From Klenkia sp. PcliD-1-E (lineage in GTDB: Bacteria; Actinomycetota; Actinomycetes; Mycobacteriales; Geodermatophilaceae), in contig NZ_JAMXRZ010000018.1 in assembly GCF_024124375.1 (NCBI RefSeq), forward strand, positions 1-46,949: a DNA stretch of 46,949 bases. Direction: 5' to 3'. The notes beneath the pieces are model-generated. The model was not told the DNA's origin. It worked only from the letters and a program-made list of their open reading frames with translations, and did no database searches. The translations under genes and the position numbers were made by a program. Positions 7,878 through 17,353 of this stretch are shown here, piece after piece (the stretch's first letter is position 1; every line of letters starts with the position of its first letter).

Positions 7878-7959
7878 TGATCAGGGAACCTGGTCACCGT
7901 TCGGCCAGCCGCACCGACGTCGGTGTGGTCGGACGTACGACGACCAGGTCCCCTGATCA
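7878..7959. terminator. bidirectional terminator between rnj and the S9 peptidase gene
   Basis: Inverted repeat with 18-bp arms (7878-7895 and 7942-7959; 17 of 18 positions pair) enclosing a 14-bp palindrome, CACCGACGTCGGTG (7912-7925). The whole gap between the convergent genes is occupied by this nested, cruciform-like structure. Confidence 0.8.
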
Positions 7960-7962
7960 CCG

Positions 7963-9906
7963 TCAGGCGGACCGGACCACCTCGATGGGCGTGATGCCCT
8001 CCTCGGCGGGGAGGTCGAAACCCAGGACCTGGGCGTAGAAGGACAGCTCGCCGTCCAGCGACGCCCGGATGTTCTCCGACCGGCGGAACCCGTGCTGCTC
8101 GCCGGGGAAGAGCAGGTAGGCGTGCGGCACGCCCTTGTCCCGCAGTGCGGCGACCATCATCTCGGCCTGCTCGGGCGGCACCACCCGGTCCTCGGCGCCC
8201 TGGAACACCGCCAGCGGGGTGTCGAGGGCGTCGACGTGGTGGATGGGGGAGCGCTGGGCGTACACCGCCTCGCCCGACGGCCACGGCGCGATCAGCCCGT
8301 CGAGGTAGCGGGACTCGAAGGAGTGGGTGTCCCGGGCCAGCGCCGCCAGGTCCGCGACGCCGTAGTGGCTGGCCCCGGCGGCGAACGCCCCGGGCCGGAA
8401 GGTCAGCGCGGCGAGGGTGGTGTAGCCGCCGGCCGAGCCGCCGCGGATCACCGCCCTCGCCGGGTCGACCCGCAGGTGCTCCGGCGCGGCGTCGGAGGAC
8501 AGGTACCGCACGCACGCGACGACGTCGTCGAGGTCGGCGATGCCCCACCGGCCCTGCAGGGCGTCCCGGTAGGCGCGGCCGTAGCCGGTGGAGCCCCGGT
8601 AGTCGACGTCGGCGACGGCGAACCCGCGCGAGGTCCAGTACTGCACGCCCAGGGTGAGCACCGGGGACGCCGCCGCCGTGGGCCCGCCGTGCACGACGAC
8701 CACCAGCGGCGGCCGCTCGCCCTCCGGCCCGCGGAACCCGGGGTTGGTGGGCGAGTACACCAGCGCGTGCGCCTCCGTGACGCCGTCCAGGTCGGTGCTG
8801 GGGAACACGACGTGCTCGGGCCGGGAGAAGAACGCCTCGTCGACGTCCCGGGGCGCCGGCCGCAGCACCTCGACCCCGCCGCCGTCGACGTCGACCCGGA
8901 CCACCTCGGCCTTGGACGTCGGGCCGCCGGCGACGCACACCACGGCGGTGCCCTGGGCACGCAGCTGCGCGAAGGAGGCGTAGCTGGTGTCCAGCTCCCG
9001 CGGGCCGCCGGGCTCGAGGACGGCGAGCCGGTCACCGCCGTCCCGCCCGTAGGCCACGACCACCCGGCCGTCGGCGAGCTGGGCGAGCCGGCTCTGCCCG
9101 AACACCCACTGCGGGCCGGCCATGTCGGTCCCCGGGTCGCACAGCAGCTCGGGCTCCCCGCCGGGCCGCCAGCGGTACAGCGACCAGAACCCGGTGCGGT
9201 CGGCGAAGAAGAGCAGGGACCCGTCGGCTGCCCAGGTCGGCTGCACGACGGACTCGCCGTCACCGCCGGCGACCACCGTCTCCGCGCCGTCGGCGGCCCG
9301 GACCACCAGCTGGGCGGCGTCCCACGGCATGTCCGGGTGCTGCCACTGCAACCAGCTGAGCGCGCCGTCCGGGCCCAGGCTGGGGTCGGAGACGAAGTCC
9401 GGTCCGCCTACCAGCACCTCGGTGGTGCCGTCGGGGCCGACCACGACCACCTCGTGCACCACGTCGGCGGCCGCCCCCGACGCCGCGTGGGTCTCCCGCA
9501 CGCACAGCACCTGGCCGGCCGGGGTCACCGACAGGTCGGCGAACCGCACGCCCGAGGGGATCGCGGGCTCGGCGGTCAGCGGTTCGGGGTCAGCTCCCGG
9601 GACGACCCGGTACAGCCGCTGGTCGGCGAAGTCGGTGAGGAACACGGTGCCGTCGACGACGGTCCACGCCCCGCCGCCGTACTCGTGCGCCCGGGTGCGG
9701 GCGTTCCAGGGCGCGGGGAGCAGGTCGGTGGTCGTGCCGTCGGGGGACCGGCGGACCAGCACGGTGCGGCCGCCCTCCGAAGCCCGCGACTCGGCCCACC
9801 AGACGTCCTCGCCGTCCACGGCGACCTCGCCCAGCCGGGCGGCGGTGGCCACCACCTGCGCGGAGGTGATCGGGGTAGGCCAGGATCCGAACGGCAGGGT
9901 CTGCAT
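7963..9906 (-). CDS. S9 family (prolyl oligopeptidase-type) peptidase
   Basis: 647 residues. The N-terminal ~380 residues form a WD/propeller-like part (VSVTPAGQVLCVRE, DGSLLFFADRTGFWSLYRW). The C-terminal alpha/beta-hydrolase domain has the nucleophile S491 in GGSAGGY, the Asp D573 in GAEDRVVPPEQ and the His H605 in EQHGFR, a full catalytic triad. The family cleaves short peptides, often after proline or acyl-amino acids; this one resembles acylaminoacyl-peptidase/dipeptidyl-peptidase types. No signal peptide is seen, so it is likely cytoplasmic. ATG 9906 is chosen because it follows a TAGCGT -10; the same open frame continues upstream antisense to ftsK, but that is not coding. Confidence 0.92.
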   Translation of the reverse strand: MQTLPFGSWPTPITSAQVVATAARLGEVAVDGEDVWWAESRASEGGRTVLVRRSPDGTTTDLLPAPWNARTRAHEYGGGAWTVVDGTVFLTDFADQRLYRVVPGADPEPLTAEPAIPSGVRFADLSVTPAGQVLCVRETHAASGAAADVVHEVVVVGPDGTTEVLVGGPDFVSDPSLGPDGALSWLQWQHPDMPWDAAQLVVRAADGAETVVAGGDGESVVQPTWAADGSLLFFADRTGFWSLYRWRPGGEPELLCDPGTDMAGPQWVFGQSRLAQLADGRVVVAYGRDGGDRLAVLEPGGPRELDTSYASFAQLRAQGTAVVCVAGGPTSKAEVVRVDVDGGGVEVLRPAPRDVDEAFFSRPEHVVFPSTDLDGVTEAHALVYSPTNPGFRGPEGERPPLVVVVHGGPTAAASPVLTLGVQYWTSRGFAVADVDYRGSTGYGRAYRDALQGRWGIADLDDVVACVRYLSSDAAPEHLRVDPARAVIRGGSAGGYTTLAALTFRPGAFAAGASHYGVADLAALARDTHSFESRYLDGLIAPWPSGEAVYAQRSPIHHVDALDTPLAVFQGAEDRVVPPEQAEMMVAALRDKGVPHAYLLFPGEQHGFRRSENIRASLDGELSFYAQVLGFDLPAEEGITPIEVVRSA

Positions 9907-9990
9907 GCCCTGTGACGCTAGTCCGGGCGGCAGACACGCTCTCCCGCCTGCCACACGGGCACCACGCGCGCGATTACCGTCGACGACATG
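9904..9990. promoter_or_regulatory. divergent leaderless promoters: S9 peptidase (-) and ftsK (+)
   Basis: On the minus strand TAGCGT (9915-9920) lies 8 nt from ATG 9906. On the plus strand TACCGT (9975-9980) lies 7 nt from ATG 9988. Neither start has a ribosome-binding sequence at normal distance. Confidence 0.55.
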
Positions 9991-12555
9991 CCTGCGCGCT
10001 CGACCACGTCGACCCGCCGGTCGGCCTCCGGCGGCTCGTCGCGCAGCCGTCCGGCGACCACCGCTGCCCGGAAGAAGGCGCCCGCCAAGCGGGCACCGGC
10101 CAAGCGAGGGAGCACCACCGCCTCCCGCCGCCCGGCCCCGAAGCGCCGTTCCGTCGGCGCCGGCCTCTGGTCGGCGGCCAGTGGCACGTGGTCGCTGCTG
10201 GCGCGCGGCGCCGGCGGGCTGGCCCGCTCCGTCGCCCGGCCCGACGAGGCCGAGCCGCTGGCCCCCGAGCACCGCCGGGACGGCGTCGGCCTGGCGGTCC
10301 TGGGGCTGGCCATCGTGCTGGGCGTGACCGCCTACGTCGGCGACGTCGGCCCGGTCGGCTCGGGCATCGTGGACGCCTTCCGCTGGGCCTTCGGCGCCCT
10401 CACCTACCTGCTCCCGGTCGTCCTGCTGCTCGCCGCGCTCCGCCTGCTGCGGCACGGTCCCCGCCCCGAGGCCCGCGGCCGGCTGATCATCGGCTGGATC
10501 TGCATCGTGCTGCCGGTGCTGGGCATCGCCCACCTGGTCACCGGCTCGCCCACCGGCGAGGACCGGGGCGCCGGCGGTGGCCTGGTCGGCTGGGCGGTCG
10601 GCAACCCGGTGGGGGCCGGCGTCGGCACCGGCGTGGGCGTGGCGCTGTTCCTGCTCGTGGTGTTCTTCGGCGTCCTGGTCGTCACCGCGACCCCCGTGCA
10701 CCAGGTGCCCGAGCGGTTGCGCGGCTTCGTGGACCGGATCACCGGCCGCGGCGAGGACGAGTACGACGACGACGAGTACCAGGACGAGGACGACGAGTTC
10801 CTCCCCGACCTGGGCGAGGACGCCGACCCGCCGAAGCCGCGGGCCACCCGCCGCGGCCGCGCGCAGGCCGCCATGGAGGCCCTGACCGCCGCCGGCGACT
10901 CCACCGACACCGGCGTCATCGACCCGGGCCCGGTCGAGGGTGCCGGGGACGCGGTCGCGCTGGAGCCCACCGCGGGCACCGCCCTGCGCCGTCCGCCCGT
11001 GGTGGAGGACCGCACCCGCCGGGTCGAGCCCGACCTGCCCCCGATCACCGAGCCCGAGCAGATGGTCATCGAGCCGGTCGAGGGCGACTACGTGCTGCCC
11101 TCGCTGAACTCCCTGCGCCCCGGCGACCCGCCCAAGGCGCGGTCGAAGTCCAACGACATCGCCATCGAGGCGATCACCGGCGTCCTCGAGCAGTTCAACA
11201 TCGACGCCGCCGTCACCGGGTTCACCCGCGGCCCGACGGTGACCCGCTACGAGGTCGAGCTCGGCCCCGCGGTGAAGGTCGAGAAGATCACCGCGCTGAC
11301 CCGCAACCTGGCCTACGCGGTCGCCAACGACAACATCCGCATCCTGGCGCCGATCCCCGGCAAGTCCGCGGTCGGCATCGAGGTGCCCAACCTCGACCGC
11401 GAGAAGGTCAGCCTCGGCGACGTGCTGCGCTCGGGTGCGGCCAAGCAGGACCCGCACCCGATGCTGGTGGGCCTCGGCAAGGACATCGAGGGCGGCTTCG
11501 TCTGCGCCAACCTGGCGAAGATGCCGCACCTGCTCGTCGCCGGCGCCACCGGCGCCGGCAAGTCCTCGTGCGTGAACTCGCTGCTGACCTCGCTGCTGCT
11601 GCGGGCCACCCCGGACCAGCTCCGGATGATCCTCATCGACCCCAAGATGGTCGAGCTGACGCCCTACGACGGCATCCCGCACCTGATCACGCCGATCATC
11701 ACCGACCCCAAGAAGGCCGCCACCGCGCTGGCCTGGCTGGTCGAGGAGATGGAGCAGCGCTACCAGGACATGCGGGCCACCGGTGTGCGGCACGTCGACG
11801 ACTTCAACCGCAAGGTCGAGCGCGGCGAGGTCACCGCACCCGCCGGCAGCGAGCGGGTCTACCGGCCCTACCCCTACATCCTGGCGATCGTCGACGAGCT
11901 GGCCGACCTCATGATGGTCGCCGCCCGCGACGTCGAGGAGTCCATCGTCCGGATCACCCAGAAGGCCCGCGCGGCCGGCATCCACCTGGTGCTGGCCACC
12001 CAGCGGCCCTCGGTCGACGTCGTCACCGGCCTGATCAAGGCCAACGTGCCCTCGCGGCTGGCGTTCTCCACCTCCAGCCTCACCGACAGCCGGGTCATCC
12101 TCGACCAGCCCGGCGCGGAGAAGCTGATCGGCATGGGCGACGCCCTGTTCCTGCCGATCGGCGCGGGCAAGCCGCTGCGCGTGCAGGGCGCGTTCGTCTC
12201 CGACGCCGAGATCGAGGCGGTCGTCGAGTTCACCAAGCGGCAGGCCGAGCCCGAGTACCGGGAAGAGGTCTTCACCGCCGCGGCCGGTGAGCAGAAGGAG
12301 ATCGACGAGGACATCGGCGGCGACCTCGAGCTGCTGGTGCAGGCCGTCGAGCTCGTGGTGACCAGCCAGTTCGGGTCGACCTCGATGCTGCAGCGCAAGC
12401 TGCGCGTGGGCTTCGCCAAGGCCGGCCGGCTGATGGACCTCATGGAGAGCCGCGGCATCGTCGGCCCGTCCGAGGGGTCCAAGGCCCGCGACGTGCTGCT
12501 CAAGCCCGACGAGCTCGAGGGCGCGCTGTACCTGCTGCGCGGGGGCGAGGGCTGA
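9988..12555 (+). CDS. ftsK: DNA translocase FtsK/SpoIIIE
   Basis: An 855-residue hexameric DNA pump acting at the division septum in chromosome segregation. Order of parts: a basic, Ala/Lys/Arg-rich N-terminus, four membrane segments (about residues 103-235), an acidic linker ([17 protein letters not shown]), then the motor. Walker A is G519-ATGAGKS-526 and Walker B is [12 protein letters not shown] around D636-E637; the FtsK signature [21 protein letters not shown] follows. The C-terminal gamma winged-helix (about residues 775-855, [27 protein letters not shown]) reads the orientation sequences. Length is normal for actinobacteria. It is followed by rimO after 23 bp. Confidence 0.97.
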   Translation: MPARSTTSTRRSASGGSSRSRPATTAARKKAPAKRAPAKRGSTTASRRPAPKRRSVGAGLWSAASGTWSLLARGAGGLARSVARPDEAEPLAPEHRRDGVGLAVLGLAIVLGVTAYVGDVGPVGSGIVDAFRWAFGALTYLLPVVLLLAALRLLRHGPRPEARGRLIIGWICIVLPVLGIAHLVTGSPTGEDRGAGGGLVGWAVGNPVGAGVGTGVGVALFLLVVFFGVLVVTATPVHQVPERLRGFVDRITGRGEDEYDDDEYQDEDDEFLPDLGEDADPPKPRATRRGRAQAAMEALTAAGDSTDTGVIDPGPVEGAGDAVALEPTAGTALRRPPVVEDRTRRVEPDLPPITEPEQMVIEPVEGDYVLPSLNSLRPGDPPKARSKSNDIAIEAITGVLEQFNIDAAVTGFTRGPTVTRYEVELGPAVKVEKITALTRNLAYAVANDNIRILAPIPGKSAVGIEVPNLDREKVSLGDVLRSGAAKQDPHPMLVGLGKDIEGGFVCANLAKMPHLLVAGATGAGKSSCVNSLLTSLLLRATPDQLRMILIDPKMVELTPYDGIPHLITPIITDPKKAATALAWLVEEMEQRYQDMRATGVRHVDDFNRKVERGEVTAPAGSERVYRPYPYILAIVDELADLMMVAARDVEESIVRITQKARAAGIHLVLATQRPSVDVVTGLIKANVPSRLAFSTSSLTDSRVILDQPGAEKLIGMGDALFLPIGAGKPLRVQGAFVSDAEIEAVVEFTKRQAEPEYREEVFTAAAGEQKEIDEDIGGDLELLVQAVELVVTSQFGSTSMLQRKLRVGFAKAGRLMDLMESRGIVGPSEGSKARDVLLKPDELEGALYLLRGGEG

Positions 12556-12566
12556 ACGTCGGCGCC

Positions 12567-12581
12567 TACCATGGCCGGGTG
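12567..12581 (+). promoter_or_regulatory. leaderless promoter of rimO
   Basis: TACCAT (12567-12572), then 6 nt, then GTG 12579. It lies directly behind the ftsK stop, so rimO can be transcribed on its own. Confidence 0.5.
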
Positions 12582-14045
12582 CCAGCTGTACCCGCCGTGA
12601 CCCACCCCGCGCAGCCCCTCCCCGAGATCCCCGCCGGAGCCACCACCGTGGCGATGGTGACGTTGGGCTGCGCGCGCAACGAGGTCGACAGCGAGGAGCT
12701 GGCCGGCCGGCTGGCCGCCGACGGCTACCGGCTGGTGGCCGACGCCGCCGATGCCGACGCCGTGCTGGTGAACACCTGCGGGTTCATCGAGACCGCGAAG
12801 AAGGACTCCGTCGACGCGATCCTCGAGGCCGGGGACGGCGGGGCGAAGGTCGTCGCGGTGGGCTGCATGGCCGAGCGGTACGGCACCGAGCTGGCCGGGG
12901 CGCTGCCCGAGGCCACCGTGCTCGGCTTCGACGACTACGCCGCCATCGGCGACCGCCTGGACGACGTCCTCGCAGGCCGCCCGCTGGTGCCGCACACCCC
13001 GCGCGACCGGCGCACCCTGCTGCCGATCAGCCCCGCCGACCGCACCCGCGCCGCCGTCGCGCCGACGTCCCCGGCGATCCCCGGGCACGACTGGCTCAAG
13101 CGCACCCGGCTGACCACCGGCCCCGTCGCCTCACTCAAGCTCGCGTCCGGCTGCGACCGGCGCTGCGCGTTCTGCGCCATCCCGGCCTTCCGCGGCGCCT
13201 TCGTCTCGCGGCCGGTCGCCGAGGTGCTCGGCGAGGCGCAGTGGCTGGCCGGCCAGGGCGTCACCGAGGTCGTGCTGGTCAGCGAGAACTCCACCTCCTA
13301 CGGCAAGGACCTCGGCGACCTGCGGACGCTGGAGAAGCTGCTGCCGCAGCTGGCCGGCATCGAGGGCCTGGCGCGCATCCGGGTGGCCTACCTGCAGCCG
13401 GCGGAGCTCCGCCCGGGCCTGCTGGAGACGATCGCGGCCACCCCCGGCGTCGCGCCCTACTTCGACCTGTCCTTCCAGCACAGCTCGCCGACCCTGCTGC
13501 GCCGGATGCGCCGGTTCGGCGGCACCGAGGACTTCCTCGCCCTGGTCGAGCGGGCCCGCGCGCTGGCGCCCGAGGCCGGGTTCCGCACCAACGTCATCCT
13601 CGGTTTCCCCGGCGAGACCGAGGCCGACGTCGCCGAGCTCGAGCGGTTCCTCACCGCCGCCCGCCTGGACGCCGTCGGGGTGTTCGGCTACTCCGACGAG
13701 GAGGGCACCGAGGCCGCGCGGCTGGACGGCCACCTGCCCCAGCACGAGGTCGACGCCCGGGTCGCCCGGATCACCGACCTGGTCGAGGAGCTGACCGCGC
13801 AGCGCGCCGAGGAGCGCATCGGGTCCACCGTGCAGGTGCTGCTCACCGACGACCTCGGTGGCGGCAGCTGGACCGGGCACGCCGAGCACCAGGACCCCGA
13901 CGCCGACGGCACCACCACGGTCTCCGGCGTCCCCGCAGGCAGCGTCCCGGGGCAGGTCGTCCCGGCGCGGGTGACCGGCACCGAGGGGATCGACCTGGTC
14001 GCGGACTGCCGGGTACCCGTGGGAGCCGGTGCCGACCGCGCATGA
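12579..14045 (+). CDS. rimO: ribosomal protein uS12 methylthiotransferase RimO
   Basis: 488 residues; a radical-SAM enzyme that adds a methylthio group to Asp of ribosomal protein S12. The N-terminal methylthiotransferase domain has its three cluster cysteines in [18 protein letters not shown] and AVGCMAERY. The radical-SAM cluster is C192-x3-C196-x2-C199 (CDRRCAFC). ILGFPGETE and the C-terminal TRAM domain follow. [11 protein letters not shown] and the position before pgsA separate it from MiaB, whose own gene is at 41940. It overlaps pgsA by 4 nt (ATGA). Confidence 0.96.
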   Translation: MPAVPAVTHPAQPLPEIPAGATTVAMVTLGCARNEVDSEELAGRLAADGYRLVADAADADAVLVNTCGFIETAKKDSVDAILEAGDGGAKVVAVGCMAERYGTELAGALPEATVLGFDDYAAIGDRLDDVLAGRPLVPHTPRDRRTLLPISPADRTRAAVAPTSPAIPGHDWLKRTRLTTGPVASLKLASGCDRRCAFCAIPAFRGAFVSRPVAEVLGEAQWLAGQGVTEVVLVSENSTSYGKDLGDLRTLEKLLPQLAGIEGLARIRVAYLQPAELRPGLLETIAATPGVAPYFDLSFQHSSPTLLRRMRRFGGTEDFLALVERARALAPEAGFRTNVILGFPGETEADVAELERFLTAARLDAVGVFGYSDEEGTEAARLDGHLPQHEVDARVARITDLVEELTAQRAEERIGSTVQVLLTDDLGGGSWTGHAEHQDPDADGTTTVSGVPAGSVPGQVVPARVTGTEGIDLVADCRVPVGAGADRA

Positions 14046-14716
14046 GCGACGTCCTGCCCGACCCGGCCGCCACCCCGCCCCAGACGGCGCGGGTGGTCAA
14101 CCTGCCCAACGCCCTGACGGTGCTGCGGCTGGCCGTGGTCCCGCTGTTCGCCTGGCTGCTGCTGGCCGACGGCGGCATGGACGAGCAGCGGCGCTGGTGG
14201 GCGACCCTGTTCTTCGCGCTGGCGATCATCACCGACCGGTACGACGGGATGATCGCGCGGCGCACCAACCAGGTCACCGAGTTCGGCAAGCTGGCCGACC
14301 CGATCGCGGACAAGGCGCTCACCGGGTCGGCCCTCATCGGGCTCTCGGCGCTGGACCTGCTGCCCTGGTGGGTGACGCTGGCGATCCTGGCCCGCGAGCT
14401 CGGGGTCACCCTGCTGCGGTTCTGGGTGATCCGGCACGGGGTCATCGCGGCGAGCCGGGGCGGCAAGGCGAAGACCGTCGTCCAGGCCCTCGCCATCGGG
14501 CTGTACCTGGCGCCGCTGACCGGGCTGCTGGCCTCGGTCCGCTGGTGGGTCATGGGCGCCGCACTGGTGCTCACCGTCGTCACCGGCGTCGACTACGTGG
14601 TGCGTGCGCTGCGGCTGCGGCGCACCAGTGCCCGGTCGATGCGGGCCGCCGCGGCCCGTCGGGCCGCCGGGCGCGAGGCCGGCACCGTGGAACGGCGCAC
14701 CGACACCGCCGCCTGA
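14042..14716 (+). CDS. pgsA: CDP-diacylglycerol-glycerol-3-phosphate 3-phosphatidyltransferase
   Basis: 224 residues; an integral membrane enzyme making phosphatidylglycerol phosphate. The CDP-alcohol phosphatidyltransferase signature is complete: D65-x2-D68-G-x2-A-R-x8-G-x3-D86-x3-D90. About five to six membrane helices are visible. The C-terminus is a basic cytoplasmic tail (residues ~195-224). The ATG overlaps the rimO stop, implying coupling. In many actinobacteria cinA lies next; here it is absent and clgR follows directly. Confidence 0.94.
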   Translation: MSDVLPDPAATPPQTARVVNLPNALTVLRLAVVPLFAWLLLADGGMDEQRRWWATLFFALAIITDRYDGMIARRTNQVTEFGKLADPIADKALTGSALIGLSALDLLPWWVTLAILARELGVTLLRFWVIRHGVIAASRGGKAKTVVQALAIGLYLAPLTGLLASVRWWVMGAALVLTVVTGVDYVVRALRLRRTSARSMRAAAARRAAGREAGTVERRTDTAA

Positions 14717-14759
14717 GCCCGGGAGTGAACGGGGCGCCCCGGTCGTTGTTCTGCCCAGA

Positions 14760-14808
14760 GCGGACGCGGCTCGTCCGCCCGGTGCGGACCGGGCGCCGCG
14801 CGTACCGT
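14760..14808 (+). promoter_or_regulatory. clgR promoter with ClgR-type operator
   Basis: A perfect palindrome, GTCCGC-N5-GCGGAC (14773-14789), matches the shape of known ClgR sites (GTTCGC-N5-GCGAAC type). A third half-site GCGGAC lies at 14760-14765. The -10 TACCGT is at 14803-14808, so the operator covers the -35 region. This arrangement fits autoregulation. The assignment is by similarity to published consensus, not by test. Confidence 0.6.
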
Positions 14809-14843
14809 GGCCCCACGACCACCGATCGGGACAGGAGACGGCG

Positions 14844-15203
14844 ATGACGCTGCTGCGCACCCAGCTCGGCACCACCCTGCGCGGCCACCGGCTGCAGCAG
14901 CGACGGACGCTGCGCGACGTCTCGGGCGCTGCCCGGGTCAGCCTGGGCTACCTGTCGGAGGTGGAGCGCGGTCAGAAGGAGGCCTCCTCCGAGCTGCTGG
15001 CCTCCATCTGCGACGCCCTCGACGTCGAGCTGGCCGACCTGCTGGCCGAGGTGAGCACGGAGCTGCGCGGTGGTCGCCCCGCCGTCACCCCGCTGGTGCC
15101 CGCGGCCCCTGTCGAGCCCGCCACCGAGCAGCCCGCCGGCGAGCCCGCGCTGGCCCTGGTGGGCGGCACCCGCCGCCGCGGCCCGGTCGCGCTCGCCGCC
15201 TGA
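14844..15203 (+). CDS. clgR: ClgR-type XRE family transcriptional regulator
   Basis: 119 residues. The helix-turn-helix region [56 protein letters not shown] (about residues 13-68) is the typical ClgR sequence; actinobacterial ClgR activates clp protease and stress genes. The C-terminus is Ala/Pro-rich and ends RGPVALAA; C-terminal alanines in ClgR are known to serve as a Clp degradation tag. The start is set by AGGAG (14833-14837) 6 nt before the ATG, so this is a leadered gene unlike many neighbours. In M. tuberculosis clgR is followed directly by the pspA homologue; here 9.4 kb separates them. Confidence 0.9.
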   Translation: MTLLRTQLGTTLRGHRLQQRRTLRDVSGAARVSLGYLSEVERGQKEASSELLASICDALDVELADLLAEVSTELRGGRPAVTPLVPAAPVEPATEQPAGEPALALVGGTRRRGPVALAA

Positions 15204-15209
15204 GGCGCC

Positions 15210-15258
15210 CGGGTCCTGAGGGGGCCGGTGGGGCGACACGACCCCCGTCCGGGACCCG
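15210..15258 (+). terminator. hairpin after clgR
   Basis: CGGGTCC (15210-15216) pairs with GGACCCG (15252-15258), with an inner GGGGG/CCCCC stem. It fills the first half of the gap before the TetR gene. There is no T-run. Confidence 0.45.
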
Positions 15259-15293
15259 ATGTCCTTGACCCTGGGTGACTGCGATGGGACACA

Positions 15294-15971
15294 GTGTGGG
15301 TGAACCCGCTCCCGCTGCCCGACCGGTACTCGCCCCGCACGATCGAGGACACCGGCACCGTGCTCACGGCGCCGTCGACCGAGGAGACCGGCACCCACGC
15401 CACCGTCGTCCTCGGTGAGCTGCCGCTGCTGCGGCCGCGGGCGGGCTCCGGTCCGGCCCCGCACACCCGGGCCGGCGCCACGCTGGCCAAGACCCGCCGC
15501 GGTCTGCTGGCCGGGGCCGCCGTCGCGTTCGCCGAGCACGGGCTCAAGCGGGCGACCATGCAGCACGTCGCCGCCTCCGCAGGCGTCGCCAAGGCCACGC
15601 TGTACAACCACTTCCGGACCAAGGACGACGTCGTCGCGGCCCTGCTGGAGGCGGAGCTGCAGCGGCTGACCGCGCTGGCCGCCGGCCTCCCGCGCGAGCG
15701 GGCGCTGCTGGCGCTGGCCGAGGAGGTCGGCGGGCACCCCGTGCTGCGCCGGCTGGCGGTCACCGAGCCCGAGGCCCTGGCCCGGCTGCTGCAGGCCGCC
15801 GACGGCGGGGCGCTGACCGGCCGGCTCGGGTCGGCGCTGTTCCTGGACGACGACACCGCCGCGGTGGTGCTGTCCTGGCTGGTCGGTCTGGTGCTGGCCC
15901 CCGGGACGGCGCAGCAGCGGGCCCGTCAGGCGGCCACGATGGTGCGGGTGGCCGGCGGCCCCACGCGGTAG
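15294..15971 (+). CDS. TetR family transcriptional regulator
   Basis: 225 residues. The TetR DNA-binding domain runs from about residue 62 (ATLAKTRRGLLAGAAVAFAEHGLKRATMQHVAASAGVAKATLYNHFRTKDDVVAALL), with the recognition helix in AGVAKATLYNHF. The ~60 residues before it are unusual and poorly structured, so the true start could be later (in-frame GTG at 15300 or 15360). Upstream are TTGACC (15265-15270) and CACAGT (15290-15295) as possible -35 and -10. The ligand is unknown. It sits just before the DUF4032 gene and the sugar importer and may regulate either; that is inference. Confidence 0.85.
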   Translation: MWVNPLPLPDRYSPRTIEDTGTVLTAPSTEETGTHATVVLGELPLLRPRAGSGPAPHTRAGATLAKTRRGLLAGAAVAFAEHGLKRATMQHVAASAGVAKATLYNHFRTKDDVVAALLEAELQRLTALAAGLPRERALLALAEEVGGHPVLRRLAVTEPEALARLLQAADGGALTGRLGSALFLDDDTAAVVLSWLVGLVLAPGTAQQRARQAATMVRVAGGPTR

Positions 15972-15984
15972 CTTCCCGCCTGTG
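15969..15984 (+). promoter_or_regulatory. leaderless promoter of the DUF4032 gene, overlapping the tetR stop
   Basis: TAGCTT (15969-15974), whose first three bases are the TAG stop of the TetR gene, then 7 nt, then GTG 15982. Confidence 0.5.
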
Positions 15985-17229
15985 CGCTACCTGTTCCGCC
16001 CGCCGGCCGACGAGGCGACGGCGCTGCTCGGCCTGCCCTGGGAGCAGCCGTTGGCGAACTGGGACCCGGAGCTGCTGCTCGACGTGCCGCAGCGCGGCAT
16101 CTCCCGGCACGTGGTGCGCTTCGTCGCCGCCGAGGGCAGCGTGTTCGCGCTCAAGGAGATCGCCGAGCCGCTGGCCCGCAAGGAGTACGCCCTGCTCGGC
16201 GATTTCTCCGAGGAGGGTCTGCCGGCGGTCTCGGTGCTGGGCATCTGCGTCGACCGGCCGGGTGACCAGGAGGCCGTCCTGGTCACCCGGTACCTGGAGT
16301 ACTCGATGTCCTACCGGCACCTGTTCTCCAGCCCGCGCAGCCAGCACTCGACCACCCAGCTGCTGGACACGATGGTGGTGCTGCTGGTCCGGCTGCACCT
16401 GGCGGGCGTGTTCTGGGGCGACTGCTCGCTGTCCAACACCCTCTTCCGCCCCGACGCCGACGGCCTGACCGCCTACCTGGTCGACGCCGAGACCGTCGAG
16501 CGGCGGCCCGAGCTGTCGGCCGGGATGCGCCGCTACGACGTCGACCTCGCCCGCGAGCGGGTGGGCGCCGAGCTGCTGGACCTGCAGTTCGGCGAGCTGC
16601 TCAGCCCGGACATCGACCCGGTCACCGTCGCGGAGTCGCTGCCCGGCCGGTACGAGGCGCTGTGGGACGCCGTCACCCGGGAGGAGGTCTTCCGCCGCGA
16701 CGAGCAGCGCTACCGCGTCGCCGAACGGCTGGCCTGGATCAACGAGCTGGGCTTCGACGCCGGCGAGGTCGAGCTCGTGCACACCCCCGAGGGCGCCCGG
16801 TTGCGGGTGCAGACCCGGGTCGCCGAACCCGGCCAGCACCGCCGCGAGCTGTTCCGGCTGACCGGCCTGGAGGTGCAGGAGAACCAGGCCCGCCGGCTGC
16901 TCAACGACCTGCGCAGCTACCGCGCGTGGCTGGAGCAGGAGGGTGGGCGCCCGGTGCCCGAGACCGTCGCCGGGCACCGCTGGATGTCCGAGGTGTACCT
17001 GCCGGTGGTGCAGGCCGTGCCCCGGCACCTGGCCGGCCGGCTGGCCCCCGCGCAGCTGTTCCACGAGGTCCTCGAGCACCGCTGGTTCCTGTCCGAGCAG
17101 GCCGGCCGGGACGTCGGCACGACCGCTGCGCTGGAGTCCTACCTGCGCTCCGAGCTGCCCCGGCTGCCTGCCGACCTGACCACCCCCGCGGTGCTCGCCG
17201 GGGGCTCCGACCAGGCCCAGGACCAGTAG
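15982..17229 (+). CDS. DUF4032 protein with kinase-like N-terminal part
   Basis: 415 residues. The N-terminal half resembles lipopolysaccharide-kinase/protein-kinase-like folds: VFALKEIAEPLARKEYALL (candidate ATP-binding Lys and helix-C Glu), then LHLAGVFWGDCSLSNTLFRPDADGLTAYLVDAETVE, which matches a kinase catalytic loop (GDCSLSN) and metal-binding Asp (VDAE). The C-terminal half, with RLAWINELGFDAGEVEL and HRWMSEVYLPV, is DUF4032. The function is not established. It lies just upstream of the sugar importer but has its own promoter, and a 124-bp regulatory region follows it. Confidence 0.85.
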   Translation: MRYLFRPPADEATALLGLPWEQPLANWDPELLLDVPQRGISRHVVRFVAAEGSVFALKEIAEPLARKEYALLGDFSEEGLPAVSVLGICVDRPGDQEAVLVTRYLEYSMSYRHLFSSPRSQHSTTQLLDTMVVLLVRLHLAGVFWGDCSLSNTLFRPDADGLTAYLVDAETVERRPELSAGMRRYDVDLARERVGAELLDLQFGELLSPDIDPVTVAESLPGRYEALWDAVTREEVFRRDEQRYRVAERLAWINELGFDAGEVELVHTPEGARLRVQTRVAEPGQHRRELFRLTGLEVQENQARRLLNDLRSYRAWLEQEGGRPVPETVAGHRWMSEVYLPVVQAVPRHLAGRLAPAQLFHEVLEHRWFLSEQAGRDVGTTAALESYLRSELPRLPADLTTPAVLAGGSDQAQDQ

Positions 17230-17253
17230 GTCACGAGTCGGACACGGTCCGGT

Positions 17254-17311
17254 TTGCGTTCCTGAGTGGTGTGGACCACAGTCGCCTCACAGCTGGTGAT
17301 CATGCATCACC
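17254..17311 (+). promoter_or_regulatory. promoter and operator of the sugar importer operon
   Basis: TTGCGT (17254-17259) and CACAGT (17277-17282) are spaced by 17 bp and form a good -35/-10 pair. An inverted repeat GTGGT-N4-ACCAC (17266-17279) sits between and across them. A second perfect palindrome, GGTGAT-N5-ATCACC (17295-17311), lies just downstream of the predicted transcription start, a classic repressor roadblock position. The binding protein is not identified; the TetR protein at 15294 or a GntR/LacI-type regulator elsewhere are candidates. Confidence 0.55.
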
Positions 17312-17353
17312 GATGTCTGCGACCCCCGGGTCGCCCGACCCCTCGGAGGCGGC

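Noticed and set aside
7963-11985. An open frame of over 1300 codons on the minus strand running from the S9 peptidase gene across ftsK
   Set aside because: Only 7963-9906 matches a protein family and has a promoter at its start; the rest is antisense to ftsK and reflects high GC content, with low-complexity translation.
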